From assembly GCA_019359515.1 (NCBI GenBank), contig JAHHHC010000012.1:62001-126000 (forward strand): a DNA stretch of 64,000 nucleotides, written 5' to 3'. The notes beneath the pieces were generated by a model that saw nothing but the letters and a program-made list of their open reading frames with translations, was not told the origin of the DNA and ran no database searches. The stretch is from Desmonostoc vinosum HA7617-LM4 (lineage in GTDB: Bacteria > Cyanobacteriota > Cyanobacteriia > Cyanobacteriales > Nostocaceae). Made by a program: the position numbers and the translations under genes. This document shows positions 1 through 8,445 of the stretch, piece after piece; positions within the stretch are counted from its first letter, which is position 1; every line of letters starts with the position of its first letter.

Positions 1-480
1 TGAATTGCGTTTGAGTAATCCGACTTCATCTCGCACATAATATTCTGATTTTGCCGTGCCCACAAAAGCATAGTTAGCACCGCTAAAAGTAGCAAACAAT
101 AGCGGTACAATATCTCCTACGGCTAAGATAGCTCTCTTGTTGCCTAACTTTTTTTGGGAACTTACCCAACGACGTATAGCTTTAATTTGAGTTAAGGTAA
201 GTTGCAGCAAACCTCCTTGCACATCTCGCATAAGTTGGCGTCCATCCATATAAATGAAACCACCAGAAGGCATAGTGCGTACTGAACCAATCAATGGGAT
301 ACCCAACCGTTGATAAGCGCGTCCTTCACCCACCAAAGGCAAAGCAAAAATCTCTGGTGGGTTTAATTGTCGTTGGAGTTCCTGCAAAATACGGGTTGCG
401 ATTATATCTTCTCCATGACCATTACTTAAAATCAGTAACCGCAGACGAGAAGTTGCAGATAAATCAGATAAATCACTCAT
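1..480 (-). CDS. Lipid-A-disaccharide synthase-related protein, partial (3' end beyond window)
   Basis: I translated this frame directly because it runs off the left edge. It starts with ATG at 480-478 (MSDLSDLSATSRLR) and stays open for 160 codons. The early stretch LLILSNGHGEDIIATRIL is the nucleotide-sugar-binding N-terminal loop of LpxB-like glycosyltransferases, and LPLVGEGRAYQRLGIPLIG and the AILAVGDIVPLLFA strand follow as in the cyanobacterial LpxB-related family (TIGR03492 type). The family is related to, but distinct from, true LpxB, and its substrate is not established. The C-terminal half with the sugar-donor site is outside the window. The upstream DNA carries a tandem GGGAACA tract. 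Family assignment is fairly sure; function is not. Confidence 0.75.
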   Translation of the reverse strand, partial: MSDLSDLSATSRLRLLILSNGHGEDIIATRILQELQRQLNPPEIFALPLVGEGRAYQRLGIPLIGSVRTMPSGGFIYMDGRQLMRDVQGGLLQLTLTQIKAIRRWVSSQKKLGNKRAILAVGDIVPLLFATFSGANYAFVGTAKSEYYVRDEVGLLKRNS

Positions 481-495
481 AAATTGAAGAAGTGA

Positions 496-544
496 ATAGG
501 GAACAGGGAACAGGGAACAGTTTTTCCTATTTCCTGTTCCCTAT
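496..544. repeat. GGGAACA tandem tract forming a hairpin
   Basis: Three successive GGGAACA units at 499-519 are followed by the complementary tract at 533-544, so ATAGGGAACAGG (496-507) can pair with CCTGTTCCCTAT (533-544). It lies just upstream of the LpxB-related start and is one of several G-rich heptamer tracts in this window. Confidence 0.6.
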
Positions 545-675
545 CTAGGAGCAATACCAATTCACAATGACGGCGAAGTGCGTAGGTAGTTCATCTAACT
601 TGCACATCTTTTCGTTTAGGCAGTCAAAAGTCAAGAGTCCAGAGTCAAAAACATCGAATTACACGAATATGAGGT

Positions 676-1010
676 ATTGTGTTTGCTGACTTTGCCTCAG
701 CTTTGGGTTCTGGTAAGCTAAAAAACATCTAAATTACATAATCAAATTAAATAAAACTCTTGTGGGGTGGGCATCTTGCCCGCCCTAATTATGCAAGTTA
801 TATGTGGAACAGCTTAATACCGTATTGGGAGACCTTGCAGGCGTGCGTGATAAACCAGGATATGATTTTGGATATGGGGGCGGCGTGCGCGTAGATTCGC
901 TACTGGTTTAATCAGGGTGACTATGGCATCAATGACCAAGGAGAAAGCCGAGTGCATCAGTTCTCACTCCTGCCTACGCAAATAATTTCATGAATCAAGT
1001 CAAATTTCTA
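676..1010 (+). pseudogene. Remnant of an Omp85/ShlB-type outer-membrane beta-barrel gene, interrupted by a MITE
   Basis: Frame by frame this stretch reads as the last strands of an Omp85-superfamily barrel: FADFASALGSG before the element at 714-816, then NTVLGDLAGVRDKPG and YGGGVRVDSLL after it, and in a shifted frame DYGINDQGESRVHQFS near 920-970. The order, a glycine-rich strand, VRVDS and a DYGxNDQGESRVH end, is typical of BamA/TpsB C-termini. Besides the inserted element there are stops and at least one frameshift after VDSLLV, so it cannot be expressed. Nothing of the POTRA part or earlier barrel is visible. Assignment rests on about 80 residues of eye-matched similarity. Confidence 0.6.
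714..816. mobile_element. MITE-like element, family A, copy 1 (103 bp)
   Basis: This 103-bp sequence recurs almost unchanged at 13993-14095 and 35016-35118. It begins TAAGCT and ends AGCTTA, has imperfect terminal inverted repeats (about 15 of 22 matching) and a central hairpin with an 8-bp stem (GGGTGGGC/GCCCGCCC around ATCTT). It is far too small to encode a protein, as expected of a non-autonomous element mobilised by a Tc1/mariner/IS630-type enzyme that duplicates TA. Removing it and one TA restores an open frame in the surrounding Omp85-like remnant. Confidence 0.8.
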
Positions 1011-1016
1011 TAAATT

Positions 1017-1220
1017 ATGGAAACTACAACTAAAAAGCAAGCATTAATCAAAGCAATTCATGAACAGTTAGAACTGGCTTATGACGATACTTTGCAAGAA
1101 ATTTTGGAATTACTAAAAATTCGTAAACAGGAAGACGAAGAAGATGAAATAGACTTTGAAGAAGGATTAAGAGATATTGCCGAAAACGGTACTTTAACTT
1201 GGGAAGAACACCAGCAATAA
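1017..1220 (+). CDS. Small acidic antitoxin-like protein, orphan
   Basis: The 67-residue product begins METTTKKQALIKAIHEQLELA and is strongly acidic in its second half (KQEDEEDEIDFEEG), ending LTWEEHQQ. Size, charge and a predicted helical N-terminus resemble antitoxins of RelE/ParE-type modules, but I cannot name a family. Six bases after its stop is a nine-codon stub that begins like a RelE-type toxin and then terminates, so the module has probably lost its toxin. No clear Shine-Dalgarno sequence precedes the ATG. It could alternatively be an unrelated small conserved protein. Confidence 0.55.
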   Translation: METTTKKQALIKAIHEQLELAYDDTLQEILELLKIRKQEDEEDEIDFEEGLRDIAENGTLTWEEHQQ

Positions 1221-1225
1221 AGTGC

Positions 1226-1252
1226 ATGACATATCAAGTAGAAATTTCTTAA
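1226..1252 (+). pseudogene. Stub of a RelE/ParE-type toxin
   Basis: The nine codons MTYQVEIS-stop start right after the antitoxin-like gene, at the spacing usual for a toxin. MTYxVEIS is a common opening of RelE-family toxins. After the TAA there is only about 25 bp before an interspersed repeat. The call depends on eight residues plus position. Confidence 0.4.
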
Positions 1253-1277
1253 AGCAAGCCTTTCTATGGATGTATTA

Positions 1278-1338
1278 ATTACGAATTACGTTAGCGCAGC
1301 GGTAGCGACGTAGGAGCGTCATTACGAATTACGAATTA
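1278..1338. repeat. TAATTCGTAATTCG/CGCTAACGC interspersed repeat
   Basis: Outer units ATTACGAATTACG flank a core of GTTAGCGCAGCGGTAGCGACGTAGGAGCGTC. The same modules recur at about 7182, 12515, 43684, 49703 and, in variant form, 62829. It fills the gap downstream of the ATPase gene on the minus strand. Confidence 0.75.
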
Positions 1339-1341
1339 ACA

Positions 1342-3396
1342 TTAAACCCAGCCTTGAGTTTGACCATCAGTAAGATTCCGCTCTAATTTGTAATATTCTC
1401 GCTGAGCTGCTTGCAACAAATGGCTCATTCGCACGGGTTCTGCTGCATCTGCGGCGAGAAAAGCAGCGTTTAAAGCAATATTACGGATATTTCCCCCTGC
1501 GATACTCAAATTCGCGAGTTTTTCGATGTCTAAGCCATCTGTGGGTGTTTGGGGTGGAAATATGCGTTGCCAAATCTCTGCGCGTGCTTTGGAATGAGGG
1601 AAAGGGAAAGCAACAGAAAATCGGATGCGTCGCATAAAAGCTTGATCGATGGAGTCTTTGAGGTTAGTAGTGAGAATCGCTAGACCTTGGTAAGCTTCCA
1701 TGCGCTGGAGTAAATAGCTGACTTCCACATTAGCATGGCGATCATGACTATCTTTGACTTCAGTTCTTTTACCAAACAGAGCATCTGCTTCATCAAATAG
1801 CAATATTACTCCCCCGGCTTCGGCCGCATCAAAGATACGCTGTAAGTTCTTCTCTGTTTCGCCAATGTATTTACTAACTGTTGTACTTAAGTCGATGCGA
1901 TATAAATCTAGACGAAACTCCCTAGCTAAGACTTCAGCTGCGAGGGTTTTGCCTGTGCCGCTTTGACCATGGAACAAGGCACTGATGCCTAATCCCCGCT
2001 TGCCTTTTTTGGCAAAGCCCCACTCCTGGTACACCTTGACACGTTGGCGCAGATGAGTTGCAATGTCTTGCAGAACTTGACGATCGCGATCGGGCAATAC
2101 CAAATCATCCCAGGTAGCGTGAGATTCAATTCTTTGAGCTAAATCATCCAACTGGGGACGGGCTTGGACACGGCAAAAATCCCAGAGTTGACTAGCTAGG
2201 GAGTTGGTTGTTCTTTCATCCTCTTGCATAAGGGTCAAGCTAGGCAATGCTTTGCTATTTCCATCTTCAAGCTTGACTTGGGAACTGTGATTCTTAAAAT
2301 GTAAGCAGGCCGCTTGGATAATCACAGGAGAAAGTTTAAACTGAGTAGCGATCGCCTCAACTTGACTATGCAAATTGTCAGCAATATCACCCAGGTGGGT
2401 TTGCCAGAGAGTAAGTTGTTCTTGATAGCTGAGGGCAGGGACATCAAAAGTGACGAGAGGACGCTGGTGTTGTCGCCAACGTTCTTGGCTACTGACAATT
2501 AACAAGGTGCTGATGCCTTCAATAAACTGGTTCAAAGATGCTGTCCGTGTAGATTCCGTTGATTTGAGAGTATCGCAGTCAAGCAACAGCACGCTGTTAG
2601 TTAACATCGCTTCTCGACACCAGCGTTGCAGCAAATGATAACAATCTTCAGGAGTTACAGGCAGAAAATCAGCACACATCTGCATCAGGTTGTATCCCAA
2701 CTGATGACAAGCAGTTGCCACAATCGACTGCTTAATAAAAAAATCTCCACCGCACAGTTGGAAAATTGGCAAGTGAGCAGAACCACCACTCTGCACCCAA
2801 GTGGCAGCGATTTGGTCAGCCAATTGTTGTTGCGATGGAGGCAGAGGAATATTCGTAAATCTCTCTATTGAAATCTTCTGGACAACACCAGATAATCTCG
2901 CATCAAGGGCAGGCTCACCCAAAAGATAGCAGAGAATACGCCGATCAATCCGCAGGCGTGATTGAGCCAGCGATGGCCCATCGCTAACTTCAATCAACTG
3001 CCAGCGCCATAGAGGAGATTGGGGTGATAAGACACGGAAATTGGGCTGAGAAAAAACTACAAAAGCCAACCCGAAGGTAGGATAGTTACGGTTACAGGGT
3101 GCATGAGCTTCCGCACAGAGAATTTCAAAGTTGGGGTCGAGTTCCATGCCCATACACAGCATTAAAATATCGCGCTCAAAGGCAGAGAGTTGAAACAAAG
3201 AACAGATTTGGTCAAGAGCAGTCGGAGCATCTTGTTCAGCCGCTAAAAATTCTGGTATGGGGGAAAAATCATCCTCAACTGACAAGTTTTGTAAATGGGC
3301 AATGTATCCCTGGAGAGCTTGACGCACACGCTCAACAGCGGTGAAAACATGGTAAATATTAGGTTGAAAGGCGTGAGGGTGTGCAGGAATATCCAT
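1342..3396 (-). CDS. AAA+ ATPase resembling those of contractile-injection (eCIS/Afp15-type) loci
   Basis: The 684-residue protein has a helical N-terminal region (1-200), a first degenerate ATPase-like domain (about 205-370) with no Walker A lysine, and a C-terminal AAA+ domain. The latter shows Walker A GQSGTGKT (477-484), the SKYIGETEKNL segment, Walker B LLFDEADALF (D535-E536), sensor-1 TTN (576-578) and an arginine-finger segment FMRRIRF (587-593). This two-domain layout and the LYRIDLSxxVSKYIGETEKNL signature match the ATPase found in extracellular contractile injection clusters (Afp15/PVC15), which is thought to act in particle assembly or cargo loading. No sheath, tube or baseplate genes are in the window. 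It is divergent from the double-nuclease gene at 3555, and the 158-bp gap must hold both promoters. A stand-alone chaperone-like role is an alternative. Confidence 0.75.
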   Translation of the reverse strand: MDIPAHPHAFQPNIYHVFTAVERVRQALQGYIAHLQNLSVEDDFSPIPEFLAAEQDAPTALDQICSLFQLSAFERDILMLCMGMELDPNFEILCAEAHAPCNRNYPTFGLAFVVFSQPNFRVLSPQSPLWRWQLIEVSDGPSLAQSRLRIDRRILCYLLGEPALDARLSGVVQKISIERFTNIPLPPSQQQLADQIAATWVQSGGSAHLPIFQLCGGDFFIKQSIVATACHQLGYNLMQMCADFLPVTPEDCYHLLQRWCREAMLTNSVLLLDCDTLKSTESTRTASLNQFIEGISTLLIVSSQERWRQHQRPLVTFDVPALSYQEQLTLWQTHLGDIADNLHSQVEAIATQFKLSPVIIQAACLHFKNHSSQVKLEDGNSKALPSLTLMQEDERTTNSLASQLWDFCRVQARPQLDDLAQRIESHATWDDLVLPDRDRQVLQDIATHLRQRVKVYQEWGFAKKGKRGLGISALFHGQSGTGKTLAAEVLAREFRLDLYRIDLSTTVSKYIGETEKNLQRIFDAAEAGGVILLFDEADALFGKRTEVKDSHDRHANVEVSYLLQRMEAYQGLAILTTNLKDSIDQAFMRRIRFSVAFPFPHSKARAEIWQRIFPPQTPTDGLDIEKLANLSIAGGNIRNIALNAAFLAADAAEPVRMSHLLQAAQREYYKLERNLTDGQTQGWV

Positions 3397-3554
3397 TGCT
3401 TTCTCCGAAATCAGCGCAGAGATAGATGAAAAAATACCATAATTACTAAAGCTTGTAGCAATGATTATATCTAGCCTGGTATTGCATCTAAACTTTAAGC
3501 ATGTAATACAAAATATTTCCTCATTACTACTGCAAAGTCTCCAGGAGGAGGCAT
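3397..3554. promoter_or_regulatory. Divergent intergenic region between the AAA+ ATPase and the double-nuclease gene
   Basis: The 158-bp gap separates two starts pointing away from each other, so both promoters must be here. The only certain element is a strong Shine-Dalgarno AGGAGGAGG at 3543-3551, four bases before the ATG at 3555. I see no confident -35/-10 pair. Confidence 0.5.
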
Positions 3555-5330
3555 ATGTATAAACCGCCGCAAAAACACAGTCTTTCTAGAAAATCATCCC
3601 CTATCCTCAAAACGAGAAAGAATCAGTATGGGACAGGCGATTTTTCTACGCAATCACAAGAGTTAGAGACCCCTCTACCTGTGCAAAAACAACCAACTTA
3701 CAACCGGGCGGGGGCAGATTTGCTAGCGGCGAAGATGATCAAGAATCAAAACTCGCCAAAAATAGCACACGCATCTGAGGGAGCAGTATTTAAAGAACCG
3801 TCTCAAATTATTCAAACCTCCCCATCACTTCCAAAGCAACCAAACTTAGTATCTCAAGTTACCAAGTCTTACCCATCTGACCATGACTGCCGGATACAAA
3901 TGTATGGAGATAAACATGAGATCGATTCAGCATTTAACGTTTGGAAAGACCTCGAAAATGTTCTTGAAATGGCGAATTATTCCGCTGAGGGAAATCTAGA
4001 TGACCCCATATCAAAGCGATTGTTTGGAGAACGAGAAGAAGAAGGATTTACTGGCTGGGATGATTTTATTAATGATTTGGCCGAGAGTCTTCGAGATCCT
4101 AACAAGGATGCTGAACCACAGCTTACAAGACAACTCTATGAGCAAGTAAAGCAATCGTTAAAAACAAATAAATTCATATATAGTTTCAACTATTTGCAGC
4201 AAGCTGTTCTTCAGGGTGGGCTAACTAAAGCAAAACAGCAAATAAATAAGCCTAAACCAGACCCTAAAAAAAAGAAATTTGAAACGCAAGCATATGAATC
4301 AAAATATAAAAATTGGAACCCACCGAAACCTCAATTACCAGACAGAGATAAACGAGAAGATTTAGGAGATGTAGGAGAAAAACAAACACAAGAAATATTT
4401 GATAAATTCTTGCCTGCGAACTTCATTGAGTATAATGGGCCTTTAAAACTTGATCAAGTACATGGAGTTGATCATGGTGTGCTATTAAAACCTCTACCTG
4501 AAGATGAAGCAGCATTAGAATTTCTTACCGAAGCTGCTAATAGTTCTGGACAAAAATTTGACCCAAATAAGCGAACTATCCTCATAGCAGAATCTAAAAC
4601 AAATACTAGTTCTGGTGCTTTTAAACAACTCTCAAAACTAGATTTTGACGATATGCAGGAAAATGCTGCCAAGAGGCAGAAGAATAATCCAGCTAAATAT
4701 ACAGGAGTAAATCCAGATATCTTTGAAAAATTCAGCAAAGCTCAGGGAGAAGGAGCAAATATTATTAAAATTGAATCGAGAACAACCATCCCTGACACAA
4801 GAAAACCTATAACAAACTTAGTAACTTTGGGAGAAAAAGAAAAATCAGAGAAAGATCTGAAACAAAAACAACCATTTTTTTCGTATAGTGCCAGCAAAGC
4901 TGTTAGTCAGTATGCAGTATCATCGACTGATGTCGGCAATGTAGCAGAACAGTTAGTAGTTGATGATTTAAATAAAACATATCAAGGAGAATTAATAGAT
5001 TCCAAAGTCAACGGAAATCAAGGTTTGGACATGATTTATTGGAATAAAAAGAATAAATTAGTTTATGTAATAGAAGTAAAAACAGATAAATCACAACTAT
5101 CAAAGGATCAAAAAGATCCAGACAAATATATAGAAAAATGTATAAAACGGGCGTGGAGCAGCAAGCAAGAGAAAATGATGGAAGTAGCTCTCGCAGTAGA
5201 GAAGAAAAAAATCAACTCTGCGAACAAATTCATCGAATGGCTCCAAGATAGCGGCTGTGTAAAACCCATGGTTGCTTGGGTAGATTTAAAAAGTAGAGAA
5301 ATCATATACGAGGACTGGATAAAATTTTAG
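3555..5330 (+). CDS. Protein with two tandem PD-(D/E)XK-nuclease-like modules, putative toxin/effector
   Basis: I do not recognise the full-length family. The 591 residues comprise a disordered, basic and proline-rich N-terminus (1-115), a middle helical part (120-230), a lysine-rich linker and two modules with the same pattern. Module 1 has GDVGEKQTQE (271-280), GVDHG with D306 and LIAESKT with E346 and K348. Module 2 has GNVAEQ with E465, GLDMI with D492 and VIEVKT with E507 and K509. A Glu/Gly helix, an Asp, then E-x-K is the active-site pattern of the PD-(D/E)XK fold, so each module could be a nuclease. The start is well supported by AGGAGGAGG four bases upstream. Its divergent partner is an eCIS-like ATPase, suggesting an injected effector; this is inference. 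There is no secretion signal and no obvious immunity gene. Base composition is more A-rich than its neighbours. Confidence 0.6.
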   Translation: MYKPPQKHSLSRKSSPILKTRKNQYGTGDFSTQSQELETPLPVQKQPTYNRAGADLLAAKMIKNQNSPKIAHASEGAVFKEPSQIIQTSPSLPKQPNLVSQVTKSYPSDHDCRIQMYGDKHEIDSAFNVWKDLENVLEMANYSAEGNLDDPISKRLFGEREEEGFTGWDDFINDLAESLRDPNKDAEPQLTRQLYEQVKQSLKTNKFIYSFNYLQQAVLQGGLTKAKQQINKPKPDPKKKKFETQAYESKYKNWNPPKPQLPDRDKREDLGDVGEKQTQEIFDKFLPANFIEYNGPLKLDQVHGVDHGVLLKPLPEDEAALEFLTEAANSSGQKFDPNKRTILIAESKTNTSSGAFKQLSKLDFDDMQENAAKRQKNNPAKYTGVNPDIFEKFSKAQGEGANIIKIESRTTIPDTRKPITNLVTLGEKEKSEKDLKQKQPFFSYSASKAVSQYAVSSTDVGNVAEQLVVDDLNKTYQGELIDSKVNGNQGLDMIYWNKKNKLVYVIEVKTDKSQLSKDQKDPDKYIEKCIKRAWSSKQEKMMEVALAVEKKKINSANKFIEWLQDSGCVKPMVAWVDLKSREIIYEDWIKF

Positions 5331-5672
5331 CGCGATCGCACTTGATTTTCTCTGCGAACCTCTGCGTGACTCTGCGTTAAAAACATTAACCTCTGCTTTT
5401 TATCTAAAAAATCTATCTAAAGATAGATGTATTTTATTATAGTTTAAGGTGATAGAAGAGCGATCGCCCCTCAACTCACTTCATGACGGAGAAACTTAAC
5501 AACCCTTGACCATGCATCAAGGTTAGTTAAGGAAAATGTCAATGTATTATGAAAAAAACAAAACTGTTACCATAACTAGGGGTGTAGGGAAACCTCGTCA
5601 CTAAATCAAAAATATAAGAAACTTTTTTCAGCAGTCCTCTCAAAACTTAAGACTCATAACTCGAAACTCCTT
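5331..5672. other. Intergenic, no gene seen
   Basis: The 342 bp contain two HIP1-type GCGATCGC sites, a CTCTGCGTGACTCTGCGTT stretch related to repeats near 35.4 and 46.4 kb, and AT-rich sequence before the kinase start. No convincing promoter motif or terminator was recognised. Confidence 0.5.
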
Positions 5673-7166
5673 ATGTTAGCAGGCACAACTTTACAAGGTG
5701 GAAAATATACCCTACTCCAGGAAATCGGGCGGGGTGGCTTTGGTATTACGTACAGAGCTAAGCATCATTACTTAGGTCAAGATGTAGTGATGAAAACCAT
5801 CAACGAACGACTGCGACAACATCCTGATTTCGCCAAGTTTGAGCGCCAATTCCAAGATGAGGCCAGAAGGTTAGCTACTTGCGTTCACCCAAATATTGTG
5901 AGAGTCAGCGACTTTTTTGTCGAATCTAGGCTACCTTACATGGTCATGGAATACATTCCTGGGGATACCTTGGGAGATGCATTTGTCTTGCCAGGAATAC
6001 CATTACCAGAAGCGATCGCCATTCATTACATCCGTCAAATTGGAGCAGCATTGCAGGTAGTACACAATAACGGTTTGCTGCATCGCGACGTCAAACCAGA
6101 TAATATTATCCTCCGCCAAGGAACTCAAGAGGTAGTGCTAATAGATTTTGGTATAGCGCGGGAATTTAATAGTGGGGCACGCCAAACTCATACAGGGTTA
6201 GTTTCTGAAGGTTATTCCCCCATTGAGCAGTATCTCTCGCAAGCACCACGCACACCAGCAACAGATATTTATGGTTTAGCAGCAACCTTATATGCACTGT
6301 TGACAGCCCAAGTTCCCATCCCAGCCCTACTGCGCGATCGCGAGAAAATGCCCTCTCCCTGCGAACTACAACCCCATCTCAGCGCTGCTGTCAACCAAGC
6401 AGTCATGCGGGGGATGGCAGTGGAATCTCGCCATCGTCCAGCGTCAGTTGCTGAATGGCTGAAATTACTACCCGGAAATCGAGTCGATGTGACGCCACAA
6501 CCTGGATCTAATTATCCAGTGCCAACCATCAATTTATCTGCACAGCAACCAGAAAAGAAAATTCCCCAAAATCACATTCAGGCAAAATCATCAAGGAAAG
6601 TCACCGCATCAGCTAAAAAATTAGGCTCTCAAGTATTAATTGGTGCTGGTGTCGCTGTTGTTGCTGCTACAGCGGGTTTTGGCATCACTAGCCTACTCCC
6701 CAAATCTCAGCCCCAGCCAGTTGCAAAACCAACTTTTGAAAAACCTCTGCAAGAACCTGCTGCGAAAGTACCTGACACTGATACTACATCTTCACCATCG
6801 GCGAAAGAGACTAACACCACTCAAACTAGACCTGTCTCCACTTTCAAACGGCGTCAACGCAATCGCCCGATTCCTCAAGAAGAATCGACTACCACTCAAA
6901 ACACTACAAATACCACAGAGCGATCGCCAAATCGCGATCAATCTGCAACCGCACCTAAAGTTCCACCCTCACCCTCGATAGTACAAAAGCTACGAGCAAT
7001 TCGAGCATCTCGTAAGGCTGTACCTACACCCTCACCACGCAGTGTTTTACCTCCTATTCGCAAGGATTCTAACTTGCCTCAACCGGAAATGATCCCAGCA
7101 GTACCTCCTGAGGAATCACAACATTCAGATCCTTCGGCTGTAGTAGTACCAACCAGAGAAGAATAG
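5673..7166 (+). CDS. Hanks-type serine/threonine protein kinase with a transmembrane segment
   Basis: The 497-residue protein opens with a complete eukaryotic-type kinase domain (about 12-265). Visible are the glycine loop GRGGFG (19-24), the lysine in VVMK (K41), the catalytic loop HRDVKPDN (137-144) and DFG (158-160), so it should be active. A single hydrophobic helix (about 322-342) follows, then some 150 residues rich in Pro, Ser and Thr. The kinase is therefore cytoplasmic, with a disordered tail on the other side of the membrane in place of PASTA repeats. The substrate is unknown. The gene stands alone between the nuclease gene and an interspersed repeat. No clear Shine-Dalgarno precedes the ATG. 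Confidence 0.9.
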   Translation: MLAGTTLQGGKYTLLQEIGRGGFGITYRAKHHYLGQDVVMKTINERLRQHPDFAKFERQFQDEARRLATCVHPNIVRVSDFFVESRLPYMVMEYIPGDTLGDAFVLPGIPLPEAIAIHYIRQIGAALQVVHNNGLLHRDVKPDNIILRQGTQEVVLIDFGIAREFNSGARQTHTGLVSEGYSPIEQYLSQAPRTPATDIYGLAATLYALLTAQVPIPALLRDREKMPSPCELQPHLSAAVNQAVMRGMAVESRHRPASVAEWLKLLPGNRVDVTPQPGSNYPVPTINLSAQQPEKKIPQNHIQAKSSRKVTASAKKLGSQVLIGAGVAVVAATAGFGITSLLPKSQPQPVAKPTFEKPLQEPAAKVPDTDTTSSPSAKETNTTQTRPVSTFKRRQRNRPIPQEESTTTQNTTNTTERSPNRDQSATAPKVPPSPSIVQKLRAIRASRKAVPTPSPRSVLPPIRKDSNLPQPEMIPAVPPEESQHSDPSAVVVPTREE

Positions 7167-7181
7167 GGACTTTCAATTAAA

Positions 7182-7280
7182 TAATTCGTAATTCGTAATG
7201 ACGCGACGCTCCTGTGTCGCTAACGCTAACGCTATCGCGGACTCGCTACCGCTTCGCTAACGCTAACGCTAACGTAATTA
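7182..7280. repeat. TAATTCGTAATTCG/CGCTAACGC interspersed repeat
   Basis: Begins with TAATTCGTAATTCGTAATG, continues through GACGCGACGCTCCTG and several CGCTAACGCTAACGC units, and ends at GTAATTA. It sits in the gap between the convergent kinase and fabD genes and leads straight into the hairpin at 7280-7317, a combination seen again at 43684-44020. Confidence 0.8.
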
Positions 7281-7317
7281 AGTTTTGTAATGGTGATTTA
7301 ACCCCATTACAAAACTT
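7280..7317. terminator. Perfect 14-bp stem between convergent genes
   Basis: AAGTTTTGTAATGG (7280-7293) pairs exactly with CCATTACAAAACTT (7304-7317) around a 10-base loop. It lies between the 3' ends of the kinase and fabD genes and could stop transcripts from both sides, though neither strand has a long U tract. A diverged copy of the surrounding module is at about 43888-44020. Confidence 0.5.
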
Positions 7318-7357
7318 GCTGGTTATGGAACCGGGGGACTTAAACCCACGGAACTGG

Positions 7358-8236
7358 TTAAACGGGTAACTCAGTAATATTACGAATATTTTCTAATATT
7401 AAATTAGAGCAAGTACGTTTAATTAAGCCAGTTAGCACATTACCAGGGCCAATTTCCACAACTCGCTGGATACCACTAGCTGATAGTTGTAGAGAAATTT
7501 CTCGCCACCTAACTGAGCCAGTCATTTGTTGACTCAGGCGCTGCTTTAAGATTTCTGCATCAACAGCTGGAACTGGTTCTACATTAGATAATACTGGTAC
7601 AACAGCTGTTTGAAATTCTGTAGATTCTAAAACTTCTTGAAATTCCACAGCCGCAGTTGCCATTAGGTGAGAGTGAAATGCCCCAGAAACTTTTAAGGGT
7701 ATAGCACGCTTGGCTTTAACTTGAGACATTACCGCTTGTACAGCATCGGGAGTACCAGAAATTACTACCTGTGCGGGACTGTTGTCATTTGCCAATACGA
7801 CATCGGGTGTTTGGGCAATGACAGTTTCTAACTGTTCGCGATCAAAGTTCATTAAGGCTGCCATTAATCCACCTGCGGCACTATCCATCAGTTCTGCACG
7901 ACGTTTCACCATGCGTAACCCCGCAGACCATTCAAAGACACCAGCAGCGTAAAGGGCAACATATTCTCCTAAACTGTGGCCTGCAACTAAATCTGGTTGA
8001 TGTCCTCGTTCTCGAATGATGTCGGTGAAAATACTTTCCACTACATACAGACATGGCTGTGTGTACAGTGTCTGTGCTAACTTTTCTTCGTTTTGACAGA
8101 TATCTGTGATAGACCAGCCCAAAATCGTTTCAGCTTCAGCAAATTTATCCTTAGCGGCAGGTATATCTAATAAATCTGTTCCCATTCCCAGTACTTGAGA
8201 ACCTTGTCCGGGAAACACCCATGCGGTTTTAGTCAT
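7358..8236 (-). CDS. fabD: Malonyl-CoA:ACP transacylase
   Basis: FabD transfers malonyl from CoA to acyl carrier protein, supplying the extender unit for fatty acid synthesis in the cytoplasm. The 292-residue product has the FPGQGSQ oxyanion segment (8-14), the nucleophile in GHSLG (S88) and the histidine motif AFHSHLM (H188), and the length is normal. It is third in a minus-strand series plsX-fabH-fabD, separated from fabH by about 210 bp filled with repeats, so it may have its own promoter. The ATG at 8236-8234 directly precedes MTKTAWVFPGQGS. Confidence 0.95.
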   Translation of the reverse strand: MTKTAWVFPGQGSQVLGMGTDLLDIPAAKDKFAEAETILGWSITDICQNEEKLAQTLYTQPCLYVVESIFTDIIRERGHQPDLVAGHSLGEYVALYAAGVFEWSAGLRMVKRRAELMDSAAGGLMAALMNFDREQLETVIAQTPDVVLANDNSPAQVVISGTPDAVQAVMSQVKAKRAIPLKVSGAFHSHLMATAAVEFQEVLESTEFQTAVVPVLSNVEPVPAVDAEILKQRLSQQMTGSVRWREISLQLSASGIQRVVEIGPGNVLTGLIKRTCSNLILENIRNITELPV

Positions 8237-8266
8237 TGGTCATTTGTCGTTTGTCATTGGTCATTT

Positions 8267-8303
8267 GGGGCTGGGGACTGGGGACTGGGGACTGGGGACT
8301 GGG
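8267..8303. repeat. GGGGACT heptamer tract
   Basis: About five GGGGACT/GGGGCTG heptamers in a row just upstream of fabD. The same heptamer type occurs at 12387-12450 and, on the other strand, massively at 32514-32711. Confidence 0.8.
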
Positions 8304-8320
8304 TAAAAATTTACTAATTC

Positions 8321-8444
8321 CCAATTCCTCGTGGGCTGAGCGAAGTCGTTCGCGGAGCGTCTCCGACAGGAGAAGCCCAATCCCCAATTCCCCGTGGCTG
8401 AGCGAAGTCGTTCGCGGAGCGTCTCCGACAGGAGAAGTCCAATC
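8321..8444. repeat. Tandem duplication of a 63-bp repeat between fabH and fabD
   Basis: Two near-identical units (8321-8383 and 8384-8444) each read CCAATTCC, CGTGG(G)CTGAGCGAAG, TCGTTCGCGGAGCGTCTCC, GACAGGAGAAG. The second unit has lost one G and ends two bases from the fabH stop codon. Confidence 0.85.
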
Positions 8445-8445
8445 C

